The notes: generated by a model not told the origin, from the letters alone. 64,000 nucleotides of DNA from Azospirillum oryzae (GCF_900177515.1 NZ_FXAK01000007.1:1658501-1722500); one strand, 5' to 3'. Counted from the first letter of the stretch, positions 15,774 to 25,204 are shown. Translations and numbers: made by a program.

Positions 15774-16681
15774 GCCCACCCTCCGAGGATCAGCCGCTCG
15801 CCCATCATCACGGCGAACAGCAGGAACAGGTACAGGATCGAGAAACCGAACATCTTCTTGGCCGGCTTGTCGTCGCTTGCCCGCAGGACGCGGACGGCGC
15901 AGCCGACGAACATCAGTCCGAGGATGGCCGACACCGCCAGATAGACCGGCCCGGCGATGCCGACGAAGTACGGCGCCGCGGCCACCGGAAGCAGGATCAG
16001 CGTGTAGAGCAGCATCTGGCGCTTGGTCGCCGTCTCTCCCGCCACCACCGGCATCATCGGCACGCCGGCGCGGGTGTAGTCGCCGTTGCGGAACAGGGCC
16101 AGCGCCCAGAAATGCGGCGGCGTCCACAGGAAGATCAGCAGGAACAGCAGGACGGACGGCAGGTCCACCGTGCCGGTCACCGCGGCCCAGCCGATCATCG
16201 GCGGGAAGGCGCCGGCAGCCCCGCCGATCACGATGTTCTGCGGGGTCCGGCGCTTCAGCCACATGGTGTAGACGAAGATGTAGAAGCCGATGGTGACCGC
16301 CAGCAGCGCCGCCGCCGCCCAGTTCACCGCCAGCCCCATCACAACCACCGACAGAACCGACAGGGTGACGCCAAAGCCGAGCGCCTCCGCCGGTTCGACC
16401 CGGCCGGAGGGGATCGGGCGCTTCACCGTGCGGGTCATCACCGCGTCGATGTCGCGGTCGTACCACATGTTGATCGCGCCCGACGCGCCAGCGCCGACGG
16501 CGATGCACAGGACGGCGACCATCGCCAGGAAGGGATGGATGTGGCCAGGCGCCAGGACGATGCCGGCCAGCCCGGTGAAAACCACAAGCGACATGACCCG
16601 CGGCTTGAGCAACTCGATGAAGTCACCGGCCGACGCCCCTCCGGTCTGGTTGAGCGTCAGTTCGTTCGTCACGTCCGTCAT
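15770..16681 (-). CDS. ctaB: Protoheme IX farnesyltransferase (heme O synthase)
   Basis: A 303-residue polytopic membrane enzyme that adds a farnesyl group to protoheme to give heme O, the precursor of heme A for the oxidase. It has the prenyl-diphosphate-binding motif NMWYDRDIDAVMTRT (NxxxDxxxD), KRPIPSGR, and the second conserved segment GDYTRAGVPMMPVV, with eight or nine membrane helices. The length is normal. It lies third in the oxidase operon. Confidence 0.97.
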   Translation of the reverse strand: MTDVTNELTLNQTGGASAGDFIELLKPRVMSLVVFTGLAGIVLAPGHIHPFLAMVAVLCIAVGAGASGAINMWYDRDIDAVMTRTVKRPIPSGRVEPAEALGFGVTLSVLSVVVMGLAVNWAAAALLAVTIGFYIFVYTMWLKRRTPQNIVIGGAAGAFPPMIGWAAVTGTVDLPSVLLFLLIFLWTPPHFWALALFRNGDYTRAGVPMMPVVAGETATKRQMLLYTLILLPVAAAPYFVGIAGPVYLAVSAILGLMFVGCAVRVLRASDDKPAKKMFGFSILYLFLLFAVMMGERLILGGWA

Positions 16682-16821
16682 ATCATGTCCTTGTCGTCTA
16701 CTAACCCCGGTCCGTCACCCCGGTGCCCCTCCTGCCGGCGCCCATTCTTCGGGCTGCTCGGCTTGGTACCTTTTTTATGAGGCGGGCGCCTCTTCGCGGC
16801 GACGCCCGCCCGTTAGCATGC

Positions 16822-18456
16822 TTACTTCACCTGCGGCAACGTTTCGAACGCGTGGAACGGCGGCGGCGAACTGACCGACCATTCCAGCGTACCGGCCTGC
16901 GGGCCCCAATAGGCGCCCGGCACCCGTTCGCCGCTGCGCAGCGTCTTCCAGGCGATCCACACGAACAGCAGCGTCGAGGCGAAGGAGAGGTAGGCGCCCA
17001 GCGACGAGACCATGTTCCAGCCCCAGAAGGCATCCGGGTAGTCCGGGATGCGGCGCGGCATGCCGGACAGGCCCAGGAAATGCTGCGGGAAGAACACCAG
17101 GTTGACACCGATGAAGGTGGTGTAGAAATGGACCTTGCCCCAGAACTCCGGATACTGGCGCCCCGACATCTTGCCGATCCAGTAGTACCAGCCGGCGAAG
17201 ATCGAGAACACCGCGCCCAGCGACAGCACATAGTGGAAGTGCGCCACGACGTAGTAGGTGTCGTGCATGTAGTTGTCGAGACCGCCGTTCGCCAGCACCA
17301 CGCCGGTGACGCCGCCGACCGTGAACAGGAAGATGAAGCCCAGCGCCCACAGCATAGGCACCCGGAATTCGATCGACCCGCCCCACATGGTGGCGATCCA
17401 GGAGAAGATCTTCACGCCGGTCGGCACCGCGATGATCATGGTGGCGGCGGTGAAGTAGGCCTTGGTGTTGACGTCCAGGCCGACCGTGTACATGTGGTGC
17501 GCCCACACGACGAAGCCGACGACGCCGATGGCGACCATGGCGTAGGCCATGCCGAGATAGCCGAACACCGGCTTCTTGGAGAAGGTCGACACGATGTGGC
17601 TGATGATGCCGAAGGCCGGCAGGATCATGATGTAGACTTCGGGGTGGCCGAAGAACCAGAACAGGTGCTGGAACAGGATCGGGTCGCCGCCGCCTTCGGG
17701 ATTGAAGAAGGTGGTGCCGAAATTGCGGTCGGTCAGCAGCATGGTGATGGCGCCGCCCAGAACCGGCACGGCCAGCAGCAGCAGGAAGGCCGTCACCAGC
17801 ATCGCCCAGACGAACAGCGGCATCTTGTGCAGCGTCATGCCAGGCGCGCGCATGTTGAAGATGGTGGTGATGAAGTTCACCGCGCCGAGGATCGAGCTGG
17901 CGCCGGCCAGATGCAGGGCGAAGATCGCCATGTCGACCGATGGTCCGCTATGCCCCAGCGTCGATGACAGCGGCGGGTAGATCGTCCAACCGGTGCCGGC
18001 GCCCGTGCCGACGAAGGCGGAGCCCAGCAGCAGCAGGAAGGCCGGCACGATCAGCCAGAAGCTGATGTTGTTCATGCGCGGGAAGGCCATGTCGGGCGCG
18101 CCGATCATGAGCGGGACGAACCAGTTGCCGAAGCCGCCGATCAGCGCCGGCATCACCACGAAGAACACCATGATCAGGCCGTGCGCCGTGATCAGCACGT
18201 TCCACATCTGGCCGTCGGAGACGAACTGCAGCCCCGGTGACTGAAGCTCCGCCCGCATGATGACGGAGAACAGGCCGCCGATCAGCCCGGCGATGACCGA
18301 GAAGATCAGATAGAGCGTGCCGATGTCCTTGTGGTTGGTCGAATAGAACCAGCGCTGCACGAAGCCGGGGACGTGATGATCGTCATGCCCGTGCCCATGG
18401 TCGCCAGCATGCTCCCCATGTCCTGGTGTGCCATGTCCCGGTGTGGCGTTTGCCAT
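16822..18456 (-). CDS. ctaD: Cytochrome c oxidase subunit I
   Basis: A 544-residue catalytic subunit of the aa3-type oxidase with twelve membrane helices, heme a, heme a3 and CuB. Visible marks: TNHKDIGTLYLIFSV at the start of helix I, LITAHGLIMVFFVVMPALIG, WFFGHPEVYIMILPAFGI (CuB/Tyr region), VWAHHMYTVGLD and HDTYYVVAHFHYVLSLGAVF. The N-terminus is unusually His/Gly-rich (HGTPGHGEHAGDHGHGHDDH), perhaps metal-binding. A 140-base gap with a GC-rich hairpin separates it from ctaB. Confidence 0.98.
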   Translation of the reverse strand: MANATPGHGTPGHGEHAGDHGHGHDDHHVPGFVQRWFYSTNHKDIGTLYLIFSVIAGLIGGLFSVIMRAELQSPGLQFVSDGQMWNVLITAHGLIMVFFVVMPALIGGFGNWFVPLMIGAPDMAFPRMNNISFWLIVPAFLLLLGSAFVGTGAGTGWTIYPPLSSTLGHSGPSVDMAIFALHLAGASSILGAVNFITTIFNMRAPGMTLHKMPLFVWAMLVTAFLLLLAVPVLGGAITMLLTDRNFGTTFFNPEGGGDPILFQHLFWFFGHPEVYIMILPAFGIISHIVSTFSKKPVFGYLGMAYAMVAIGVVGFVVWAHHMYTVGLDVNTKAYFTAATMIIAVPTGVKIFSWIATMWGGSIEFRVPMLWALGFIFLFTVGGVTGVVLANGGLDNYMHDTYYVVAHFHYVLSLGAVFSIFAGWYYWIGKMSGRQYPEFWGKVHFYTTFIGVNLVFFPQHFLGLSGMPRRIPDYPDAFWGWNMVSSLGAYLSFASTLLFVWIAWKTLRSGERVPGAYWGPQAGTLEWSVSSPPPFHAFETLPQVK

Positions 18457-18573
18457 GTCTCTACCCTTTGTCGCTGTCCCTGGCCGCCGTCCGCTCCGGT
18501 CGGTTCGGAGCGTCGGCGGTTGGGTGGGTTCTTCTTATCGCAATGTCCCTGCGGCGGGCTGTGCGATGTCCGC

Positions 18574-19437
18574 TTATTCGACCAGCGTTCCGGTCGGGCG
18601 CTGCGCCACGTCGCGGTCGCCGTCCCCAGGGGCGTTGGCCGGCGCGAAGGCGGTCTTCGCCTTGGCGACCCAGGCGTCGAACGCTTCCCGGGACACCGCT
18701 TCCACCGCTATCGGCATGAAACCGTGGTTGGTGCCGCAGATCTCCGAGCACTGGCCGTAATAGACGCCTTCGCGCTCGGCCTTGAACCAAGTCTCGTTGA
18801 TGCGGCCGGGAACGCCGTCCTTCTTCAGACCGAAAGCGGGGATCGCCCAGGAATGGATCACGTCGCCGGCAGTCACCAGCACGCGCACGGTGGTGTTCAC
18901 CGGCACGACCACGCGGTTGTCGACCTCCAGCAGGCGGCGCTGGCCGGGCTTCAGATCCGTCTCCGGGATCATGTAGCTGGAGAAGGTGATGTTGCCATGG
19001 TCGGGATATTCGTAATCCCAATACCACTGGTGGCCGGTGACCTTGATGGTCATGTCGGCCTGCGGAATGCGCTCCGCCGCATAGAGCAGCTTGAAGGACG
19101 GAACGGCGATCACGATCAGGATGATGACCGGAACCACGGTCCAGGCGACCTCGAGCACCGTGTGGTGCGAGGTCTTGGACGGGACCGGGTTCCTCTGCGC
19201 ATTGAAACGGACGACGCAATAGGCCAGCAGGCCCGCGACGAGGATCACGATCAGCGTGATGATGACGGTCAGCAGGTCGTTGAACGAGGTCATCAGGTGT
19301 TTGACCGGCGAGGCGGAGGGCTGCATGCCCATCTCCCACGGCCGCGGCTCGTTCGCCAGGGCGGTCGTCGCACCCCAGCCCCCTACCATCGACAGCACAG
19401 CCGCCAGGCCGGCGGCGTACAGGCTTTGCCTTCTCAT
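18574..19437 (-). CDS. ctaC: Cytochrome c oxidase subunit II
   Basis: A 287-residue subunit that receives electrons from cytochrome c through its CuA centre. It has a signal peptide (MRRQSLYAAGLAAVLSMVGG, likely cut after TALA), two membrane helices (LLTVIITLIVILVAGLLAYC, VAWTVVPVIILIVIAVPS), then the cupredoxin domain with GHQWYWDYEYPD and the CuA ligands GQCSEICGTNHGFM. I chose the ATG at 19437 because AAGAAGGGGTT lies directly upstream; an ATG 11 codons earlier (19470) lacks a ribosome site. First gene of the oxidase operon. A 117-base gap with an imperfect hairpin precedes ctaD. Confidence 0.95.
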   Translation of the reverse strand: MRRQSLYAAGLAAVLSMVGGWGATTALANEPRPWEMGMQPSASPVKHLMTSFNDLLTVIITLIVILVAGLLAYCVVRFNAQRNPVPSKTSHHTVLEVAWTVVPVIILIVIAVPSFKLLYAAERIPQADMTIKVTGHQWYWDYEYPDHGNITFSSYMIPETDLKPGQRRLLEVDNRVVVPVNTTVRVLVTAGDVIHSWAIPAFGLKKDGVPGRINETWFKAEREGVYYGQCSEICGTNHGFMPIAVEAVSREAFDAWVAKAKTAFAPANAPGDGDRDVAQRPTGTLVE

Positions 19438-20057
19438 CCCCAACCCCTTCTTAGCCGCGACGCTCGTCATGGCCCGCGGTCGTCTCTTCCCGCCGACGCT
19501 CCCTCCGCCCTGTTGATCCGGACCGGTATCTGTTCGCGCGGTCCATGGTTGGGCTTATCAGCGAACGCCAGTTTATGCAGGGATCACGCCATCTTAGCGC
19601 GACATATACCCGCAGCCGGAGCTTATCCCCGCGCCCCGCTGGGTTACAAGCCTTTCCTCTCTCCCACTGTCTGCATAGACTTTTCCTCACATTCGGATGG
19701 GCCGTGCGGATAAAGGTTGAGCGAGGATTGGGGTCATGCCATGCGACATTCCGCCGCAGTCCGTTGGACCAGCGGAGTTTTGTGGGAATGGGGTGCGGAA
19801 AGGATGTGAGAGTGCGCTGTGAAGGCCGCGCAGGATTGTTGCGGTGCTTGGGCGCGACTCAGGGGGTTAGGATGGGGAAGGCTCAGGGTCCGGGCCAGAT
19901 GGGCGAAGGTGATAGGCGCCGCGGCCCCCTCCCCAACCCTCTCCCGCTCTCAGCGGACCTTCGGTCCGCCTGTCGCGTCAGCACAAAGCGAAGCTTTGTG
20001 CGAGAGCTCCGCGGGAGAGGGTTAGGGAGGGTGCAAAACCCCGCCGAAAACAAATAC
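19438..20057. other. Intergenic region with the oxidase promoter and a repeat copy
   Basis: About 620 bases without a convincing gene. The part near 19440-19700 should hold the minus-strand promoter of the cytochrome oxidase operon, but I cannot point to clear hexamers. The part at 19924-20033 is a dispersed inverted-repeat element (copy B). Open frames across the region are shadows. Confidence 0.6.
19924..20033. repeat. Dispersed inverted-repeat element, copy B
   Basis: The left end CCCCCTCCCCAACCCTCTCC pairs with the right end GGGAGAGGGTTAGGGAGGG. The centre holds two smaller hairpins (GCGGACC/GGTCCGC around TTC, and CACAAAGC/GCTTTGTG). The ends match copies A and C, but the centre differs, so it is a variant of the family. 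Confidence 0.65.
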
Positions 20058-21467
20058 TCAATGCCCCCCGACCAGCACCTTGCGAATCCGGCGCACGCCC
20101 GACCAGACGAAGGCGATGACGATGGGGATCATCACCCCCACCAGCATGTCGGGATCGACCTTGAACCCGAAGCCCTTCAGCCCCTTGGCCGCATAGCCGA
20201 CGATGCCGACGAGGTAATAGCTGATCGCCACCACCGACAGCCCTTCGACCGTCTCCTGCAGGCGCAGCTGCAATTGCGCCCGGCGGTCCATGGACTGGAG
20301 CAGTTCGGCGTTCTGCCCCTCCACCGCGATCTCGACCCGGGTGCGCAGCAGATTGCTGGCCCGCGCGACACGCTGCGACAGCGAATCGAGACGTTGCTCC
20401 ACCGCCTCGCAGGTGCTGATCGCCGGGTTCAGGCGGCGGTCCATGAACTCCTGGATGGTCTGCAGCCCCTCGATCCGGATCTCGCGCAGTTCCTCGATTC
20501 GCCGCTCCACCAGCTCGTAGTAGGCGCGGGCGGCACCGAATCGATAGGCGGTCTCCGCGGAGATTTGCTCGGTCTGTGCCGCCAGCAGGGTCAGGCGGTC
20601 CAGCAGGTCGCGTTCGTCCTGCAGGCCGCGCAGGCTGGCGATCCGGGTGGTGACGTCGGACAGCCCGGCCTCGATCGGGCCGATGCGGGGCAGAACGCCG
20701 CGCGCCATCGGCAGGGCCAGCAGAGCCAGCACGCGGTAGGTCTCGATCTCCAGCAGGCGCTGGACGACGCGGCCGGTCTGGCGCGGGGTCATCGAATGGT
20801 CGGCGACCAGCATCCGCGAGAACCCGTCGCCGTGGATGCGGAAATCGGTCCAGGCGGTGGCCGACCGGCCGGCGATCCGCGACCCGACATAGCTTTCCGA
20901 CCCGAACATCGCCGCCATCATGTTGGCGGACGGCTCCGGCTGGTCGGCGGAGAGCACGGCGACATGGATACCGACCAGCAGTTCGCCCGGCAGCCCGGCC
21001 AGCCAGTCACGCGGCAAGGCATGCAGCGCCGGTTCCAGGAAAGGATCGGTCAGGGAGCCGGCCGGCATTGCGCTGGGGCGGAAGACCGTCCAGGTCGAGA
21101 ATTCCGTGTGCCGCTCCCACTTCAGGTTGAAGCTGCCGAAGGACGCGCTGTGGTGGGTGGCGCCCTGCGGCGGCCGTACCACGCCGGCCCAGTCGCACAG
21201 CGCCTCCAGATGCCGGCGGTCGGCCTCCGCCGCACCCTCCCCCGACAGCATCGCCAGCATGGTGGCGCGCACCGGCGCCGTCAGCGATTCGGGCGGCCGG
21301 GCATGGACCTCGTTGGTGAGCGTCTGCCGCAGCGGATGGTCCTGCAACGGACGCTGGCCGATCATGCCGGGGCCGGTCATGCCGACGCCGGTTCCGGAGG
21401 CGCCTGCGCGGTTCAGGATATCCGTGGTCGTCCGCACCGCTCCGTCGCCCATGCTTTCCTCCGCCAT
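20058..21467 (-). CDS. DUF3422 membrane-anchored protein
   Basis: A 469-residue protein of the DUF3422 family. The N-terminal part has HPLRQTLTNEVHARPPESL, typical of the family's start, followed by HTEFSTWTVFRP. The middle is helical and coiled-coil-like (ELREIRIEGLQTIQEFMDRR, VEQRLDSLSQRVARASNLLR), and two membrane helices close it (LSVVAISYYLVGIVGYAAKG, MLVGVMIPIVIAFVWSGV). The arrangement suggests an inner-membrane protein with a large cytoplasmic domain. Function unknown. It stands alone on the minus strand, divergent from tldD. Confidence 0.9.
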   Translation of the reverse strand: MAEESMGDGAVRTTTDILNRAGASGTGVGMTGPGMIGQRPLQDHPLRQTLTNEVHARPPESLTAPVRATMLAMLSGEGAAEADRRHLEALCDWAGVVRPPQGATHHSASFGSFNLKWERHTEFSTWTVFRPSAMPAGSLTDPFLEPALHALPRDWLAGLPGELLVGIHVAVLSADQPEPSANMMAAMFGSESYVGSRIAGRSATAWTDFRIHGDGFSRMLVADHSMTPRQTGRVVQRLLEIETYRVLALLALPMARGVLPRIGPIEAGLSDVTTRIASLRGLQDERDLLDRLTLLAAQTEQISAETAYRFGAARAYYELVERRIEELREIRIEGLQTIQEFMDRRLNPAISTCEAVEQRLDSLSQRVARASNLLRTRVEIAVEGQNAELLQSMDRRAQLQLRLQETVEGLSVVAISYYLVGIVGYAAKGLKGFGFKVDPDMLVGVMIPIVIAFVWSGVRRIRKVLVGGH

Positions 21468-21682
21468 CCCAGCACCGTACGCTGGAGGTTACACAATCCG
21501 GCATCGGCGAACTTGCCGGATCGCGCCAGCGTCGCCACACTATAGTCAGTCCGTTAGAACACATCGTGCGGCGCGGCGCGAGACCGCCCGCTAAGACGCT
21601 GTGTCCTACCATGGAACAAGGCCGGCACACGCCGTCAGGCCGGGCAGACCGGGTTCCGCCCCATCACAGGTTCGGAGTTTTC

Positions 21683-23116
21683 ATGAGCGCGCTTGCCGTC
21701 ACCGACGATCTCTTCTTCAACCGCGCCGGCATGGACCGCGCCCGCGTGGAAGGCGTCGTGCAGGACGCCCTGCACAGTGCCGACGATGGGGAGCTTTATC
21801 TCGAATACGCCCAGAGCGAGTCGCTGGGCTGGGACGATGGGAAGCTGAAGTCCGCCAGCTTCGACACGACCCAGGGATTCGGCCTGCGCGCCATCGCCGG
21901 CGAGGCGACCGGATACGCCCATGCCAGCAACCTGTCGGAAGAGGCCATCCGCCGCGCTGCCGCCACCGTGCGCGCCGTGCAGGCCGGCCACACCGGCACG
22001 CTGGCGGAACCGCCGGCCGGCACCAACCGGGCCCTCTACATCCCCGACAATCCCCTGCACCTCGTTCCCTTCGAGGAGAAGGTGAAGCTGCTGGCCGACA
22101 TCGACGCCTATGCCCGCGCCAAGGACGAGCGGGTGCGGCAGGTCAGCTGCTCGATCAGCGGCGAATGGCAGGCGGTGCAGATCATGCGCGCCGACGGCGT
22201 GCGCGTCGCCGACCTGCGCCCTCTGGTCCGCCTGAACGTCTCCGTCGTGGTGGCCGAGGGCGACCGGATGGAGACCGGTGGTTACGGCGGCGGCGGCCGC
22301 GTCACCTACGAACATTACATCCAGCCGGAGACCTGGCGCGGCTTCGTCGACGAGGCGCTGCGGCAGGCGCTGGTCAACCTGTCCTCCGTCCCTGCCCCCG
22401 CGGGCGAGATGACGGTGGTTCTGGGCAGCGGCTGGCCGGGCATCCTGCTGCACGAGGCCATCGGCCACGGGCTGGAGGGCGACTTCAACCGCAAGAAGAC
22501 CTCTGCCTTCTCCGGCCTGATGGGCCAGCGCATCGCCGCTCCCGGCGTTACCATCGTCGATGACGGCACCATCGAGAACTCGCGCGGCTCCATCAGCGTC
22601 GACGACGAGGGCACGCCCGGCCAGTGCACCACGCTGATCGAGGACGGCATCCTGGTCGGCTTCATGCAGGACCGCATGAACGCCCGCCTGATGGGCATGC
22701 GCCCGACCGGCAACGGCCGGCGCCAGAGCTTCGCCTACAACCCGATGCCGCGCATGACCAACACGGTGATGCGCAACGGCAACCACACGCCGGAAGAGAT
22801 CATCGCGTCGGTCAAGAAGGGCATCTATGCCAAGAATTTCGGCGGCGGTCAGGTCGACATCACCAACGGCAAGTTCGTGTTCTCCGCCAGCGAAGCCTAC
22901 CTGATCGAGGACGGCAAGCTGGGTCCCGCCGTGAAGGGCGCCACCCTGATCGGCAACGGTCCGGACAGCCTGACCAAGGTGTCGATGATCGGCAACGACA
23001 GCCGCCTCGACCCCGGCGTCGGCACCTGCGGCAAGGACGGCCAGGGCGTGCCGGTCGGCGTCGGCCAGCCGACGCTGAAGCTGGAAGGCCTGACCGTCGG
23101 CGGCACCGCCGCCTGA
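21683..23116 (+). CDS. tldD: Metalloprotease TldD
   Basis: A 477-residue cytoplasmic zinc protease, the catalytic half of the TldD/TldE complex, which processes modified peptides such as microcins. The metal motif HEAIGHGLEGD starts at residue 257. SFAYNPMPRMTNTVM and KNFGGGQVDITNGKFVFSA are typical TldD segments, and TVSTIGNDSR-like SMIGNDSRLDPGVGTCGKDG closes the protein. The ATG at 21683 has GGAG six to nine bases upstream; earlier starts add a non-conserved leader. A strong hairpin follows the stop. TldE is not in the window. Confidence 0.96.
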   Translation: MSALAVTDDLFFNRAGMDRARVEGVVQDALHSADDGELYLEYAQSESLGWDDGKLKSASFDTTQGFGLRAIAGEATGYAHASNLSEEAIRRAAATVRAVQAGHTGTLAEPPAGTNRALYIPDNPLHLVPFEEKVKLLADIDAYARAKDERVRQVSCSISGEWQAVQIMRADGVRVADLRPLVRLNVSVVVAEGDRMETGGYGGGGRVTYEHYIQPETWRGFVDEALRQALVNLSSVPAPAGEMTVVLGSGWPGILLHEAIGHGLEGDFNRKKTSAFSGLMGQRIAAPGVTIVDDGTIENSRGSISVDDEGTPGQCTTLIEDGILVGFMQDRMNARLMGMRPTGNGRRQSFAYNPMPRMTNTVMRNGNHTPEEIIASVKKGIYAKNFGGGQVDITNGKFVFSASEAYLIEDGKLGPAVKGATLIGNGPDSLTKVSMIGNDSRLDPGVGTCGKDGQGVPVGVGQPTLKLEGLTVGGTAA

Positions 23117-23150
23117 CGTCCAGGAGCATCCCCACTCCCTTGCCTTGAAT

Positions 23151-23184
23151 GAGGGGCCGGACCGTACATGCGGTCCGGCCCCTC
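23151..23184. terminator. Strong hairpin after tldD
   Basis: GAGGGGCCGGACCG and CGGTCCGGCCCCTC form a perfect 14-bp stem with a six-base loop, 35 bases after the tldD stop, followed by TTCGCATTT. Probably the tldD terminator despite the poor T-run. Confidence 0.7.
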
Positions 23185-23267
23185 TTCGCATTTCGGGCTT
23201 GGAGCACTCGATTGCATCGGTATCGTCATTCCGGAGATTTTCAACTTTCCGGACTGGATGATTGCCC

Positions 23268-23828
23268 ATGTATTCTCTGCCGCGCATTTTCAAGACAGCG
23301 ACACTCGCATTGGGACTGGCGCTGGTTTCGGCGCTGCCGGGAAATGCCCAGACCGCTCCCACCGCCGAGCAGGTGGTCGCCGCCAAGTCTGCCGGCACCA
23401 ACGCCGACCAGCTGAACGCGCGCGTGGTGGTGGCGAGCTATTTCTATGCCTCGACCGACCTCACCGCCGCCCGCTACGCCGACGACTCCAAGGGCATCGA
23501 TTTCTCCAAGCCGCTGGAGGTGGTCGACGTGACCGCCGGGACCACCTGGTATCAGTATGTCCGCACCGGCTATGACAGCATCCGATTCGGCAACTTCTTC
23601 TCTCCGGTGGTGACGGCGACGCCCGACTGCCTCGGCATTTCCGGCGCCGGGCGGGCCGAGTACAAGGCGGTTCTGCCCGCCGGCCAGGGGCTGAAGTCGG
23701 TGGCCGCCCCCATCGTCGACAGTTGGACCACGCCTGGCACCAGCGTGCAGACCAAGGGCGGCTGCGCCCAGGTCGTGGTGCCGAACACCGTCAAGGCCGG
23801 CGTCACCAGCGGCGGACTGGTTCAGTAA
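23268..23828 (+). CDS. Secreted hypothetical protein (186 residues)
   Basis: Begins MYSLPRIFKTATLALGLALV, a clear signal peptide with probable cleavage near GNAQ-T (about residue 28). The mature part contains VVVASYFYASTDLTAARYAD, TTWYQYVRTGYDS and SVQTKGGCAQVVVPNTV, with two cysteines that could form a periplasmic disulfide. I do not recognise the family. The ATG at 23268 is preferred over a TTG two codons earlier. The next gene starts 84 bases downstream on the same strand. Confidence 0.65.
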   Translation: MYSLPRIFKTATLALGLALVSALPGNAQTAPTAEQVVAAKSAGTNADQLNARVVVASYFYASTDLTAARYADDSKGIDFSKPLEVVDVTAGTTWYQYVRTGYDSIRFGNFFSPVVTATPDCLGISGAGRAEYKAVLPAGQGLKSVAAPIVDSWTTPGTSVQTKGGCAQVVVPNTVKAGVTSGGLVQ

Positions 23829-23912
23829 GGCCGCAACCAACCGCAGCCGTCGGTGTTCACCCGATGGCGGCAATGGTCCAGACTGGCCGCCGCCATCCAC
23901 GGGAGCCCTGCC

Positions 23913-24200
23913 ATGCCGGACATCGCCACCACCGACGAACTGCGCCGCCACATCGCGCAGGCCCAGGCCGGGGTTGCCGCACTGGCGCGGCGGGAGCCGG
24001 AGAACAGTTGGCTGGCCAGCATCCAGCGCCAGCTCGACTATGTCGACACCGCGGCGCGGAACGGGGCCAAGCGGCTGGATTGTGCCGAGGACCTGAATTT
24101 CGGCCTGCTCGCCTCCCACTATGTCGACGATGTCGATTCTGAGTTGGCGGCCAAGCTTCACGCCATCAGCGCCGCCACCCGCCGGCTGTTCGGCGGCTGA
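23913..24200 (+). CDS. Small helical protein, possibly Tsi6-like (95 residues)
   Basis: Starts MPDIATTDELRRHIAQAQAG after GGGAG nine bases upstream. The body is helical with SWLASIQRQLDYVDTAARNG, then LNFGLLASHYVDDVDSELAA and LHAISAATRRLFGG. The pattern (IxxQLxY, then xxGLxAxxxxxDxDxELA) recalls Tsi6-type immunity proteins of type VI effectors, as I remember the family; this is weak evidence without a profile search. It follows the gene for a secreted protein of unknown function. An earlier GTG start (23853) is possible. Confidence 0.55.
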   Translation: MPDIATTDELRRHIAQAQAGVAALARREPENSWLASIQRQLDYVDTAARNGAKRLDCAEDLNFGLLASHYVDDVDSELAAKLHAISAATRRLFGG

Positions 24201-24307
24201 TCCTCACTTTCCGCTGGCGTTCACGGCATACGGCTTCGATGATCGCTCAACCGCGCGGAACGGCAGAAGCCGTGTCCGCGAAGAAAACCGACCACGGGAG
24301 ACGTGCG

Positions 24308-24847
24308 ATGGCGACGGAATCGACTGCTGGGCTGGCCCTGGTTTCCACCTTCTGCCCCGACCGGGTCGGTCTGGTCTCCGGCATCACCAGCCACCTGTTC
24401 GAACAGGGCATCAACCTGCGCGACGCGACCTTCGCCTCGCTGGGAACCGGCGCCGAGTTCTCCGCCGTCTGCGAGCTGCCCGACGGCCTGACGGTGGCGG
24501 AGCTTCAGGCCAGCCTGTCGTCCCTGCCCGTCCTGGCCGGTGCAGAGGTGAAGGTCAGCCCCTTCGCCTTCGATCCGCAGCCTGGGCCGCAGGCGCTGGT
24601 CACCCACCGTGTCGAGGTGTCGGGCGGCGACCAGCCCGGCCTCGTGGCGCGCCTGTCGGAAATTTTTACGCAGTTCGAGGCCAACATCGTGCGCCTTGAC
24701 GCGCAGACCCTGCCCGACCGCGCCGGTGAGCGCTACGTCCTGCGCTTCTCGGTGTCGATACCGGCGGAGCGGGCGGAGGTGTGCCTGTCGGCCGTGGCGA
24801 ACACCGCGGAGACGCTGGGGCTGACCTGCCGGACGGAAGTGCTTTGA
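24308..24847 (+). CDS. Double-ACT-domain regulator (GcvR-like)
   Basis: A 179-residue cytoplasmic protein made of two ACT domains: residues about 8-85 (LVSTFCPDRVGLVSGITSHL, INLRDATFASLG) and 95-175 (VEVSGGDQPGLVARLSEIFT, ANIVRLDAQTLPD). Tandem ACT proteins of this size, with DRxGLV at the start of each, belong to the glycine-cleavage regulator GcvR group or to related small-molecule sensors. The true ligand is unknown. The ATG at 24308 follows GGGAG. It converges with sugE. Confidence 0.85.
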   Translation: MATESTAGLALVSTFCPDRVGLVSGITSHLFEQGINLRDATFASLGTGAEFSAVCELPDGLTVAELQASLSSLPVLAGAEVKVSPFAFDPQPGPQALVTHRVEVSGGDQPGLVARLSEIFTQFEANIVRLDAQTLPDRAGERYVLRFSVSIPAERAEVCLSAVANTAETLGLTCRTEVL

Positions 24848-24867
24848 GGGGGTGCTGAATGCCCCCC

Positions 24868-25185
24868 TTACCCATGCAGAACCTTCAGCCCCACGATCCC
24901 GCCGATGATCGCTGCGATGCACAGCAGTCGCAGCGCCCCGGCGGGCTCGCCGAACAGCATCATGCCCAGCACCGCGGTGCCGACCGTTCCTATGCCGGTC
25001 CACACCGCATAGGCAGTCCCCAGCGGCAGGCTTTTCAGCGCGGCGCCGAGCAGCAGGATGCTCGCCAGCATGGCCGCGGCGGTCAGCACGCTCGGCAGCG
25101 GGCGGGTGAAGCCCTCGGTGTATTTCAGGCCGACGGCCCAGGCGATTTCGAAAAGACCGGCGAAGAACAGCGTGACCCACGCCAT
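24868..25185 (-). CDS. sugE: Guanidinium exporter of the SMR family (SugE/Gdx)
   Basis: A 105-residue inner-membrane protein with four helices that works as an antiparallel dimer and exchanges guanidinium for protons. It starts MAWVTLFFAGLFEIAWAVGL, placing the essential glutamate at residue 13, followed by KYTEGFTRPLPS, LLLGAALKSLPLGTAYAVW and TGIGTVGTAVLGMMLFGE, all typical of the SugE/Gdx branch rather than the multidrug EmrE branch. The ATG at 25185 was chosen because it gives the family's N-terminus and is preceded by GGAG; a longer frame to 25242 would run into the riboswitch. Its leader carries a guanidine-II riboswitch, which strongly supports the substrate. Confidence 0.93.
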   Translation of the reverse strand: MAWVTLFFAGLFEIAWAVGLKYTEGFTRPLPSVLTAAAMLASILLLGAALKSLPLGTAYAVWTGIGTVGTAVLGMMLFGEPAGALRLLCIAAIIGGIVGLKVLHG

Positions 25186-25204
25186 GACGGCGACTCCGTC
25201 CTGG

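Noticed and set aside
16760..16820. GC-rich hairpin between ctaB and ctaD next to a T-run, considered as a terminator
   Set aside because: The T-run lies on the wrong side for the minus-strand operon, and ctaB must be expressed from the same transcript in most relatives. More likely an RNA-processing or stabilising element.
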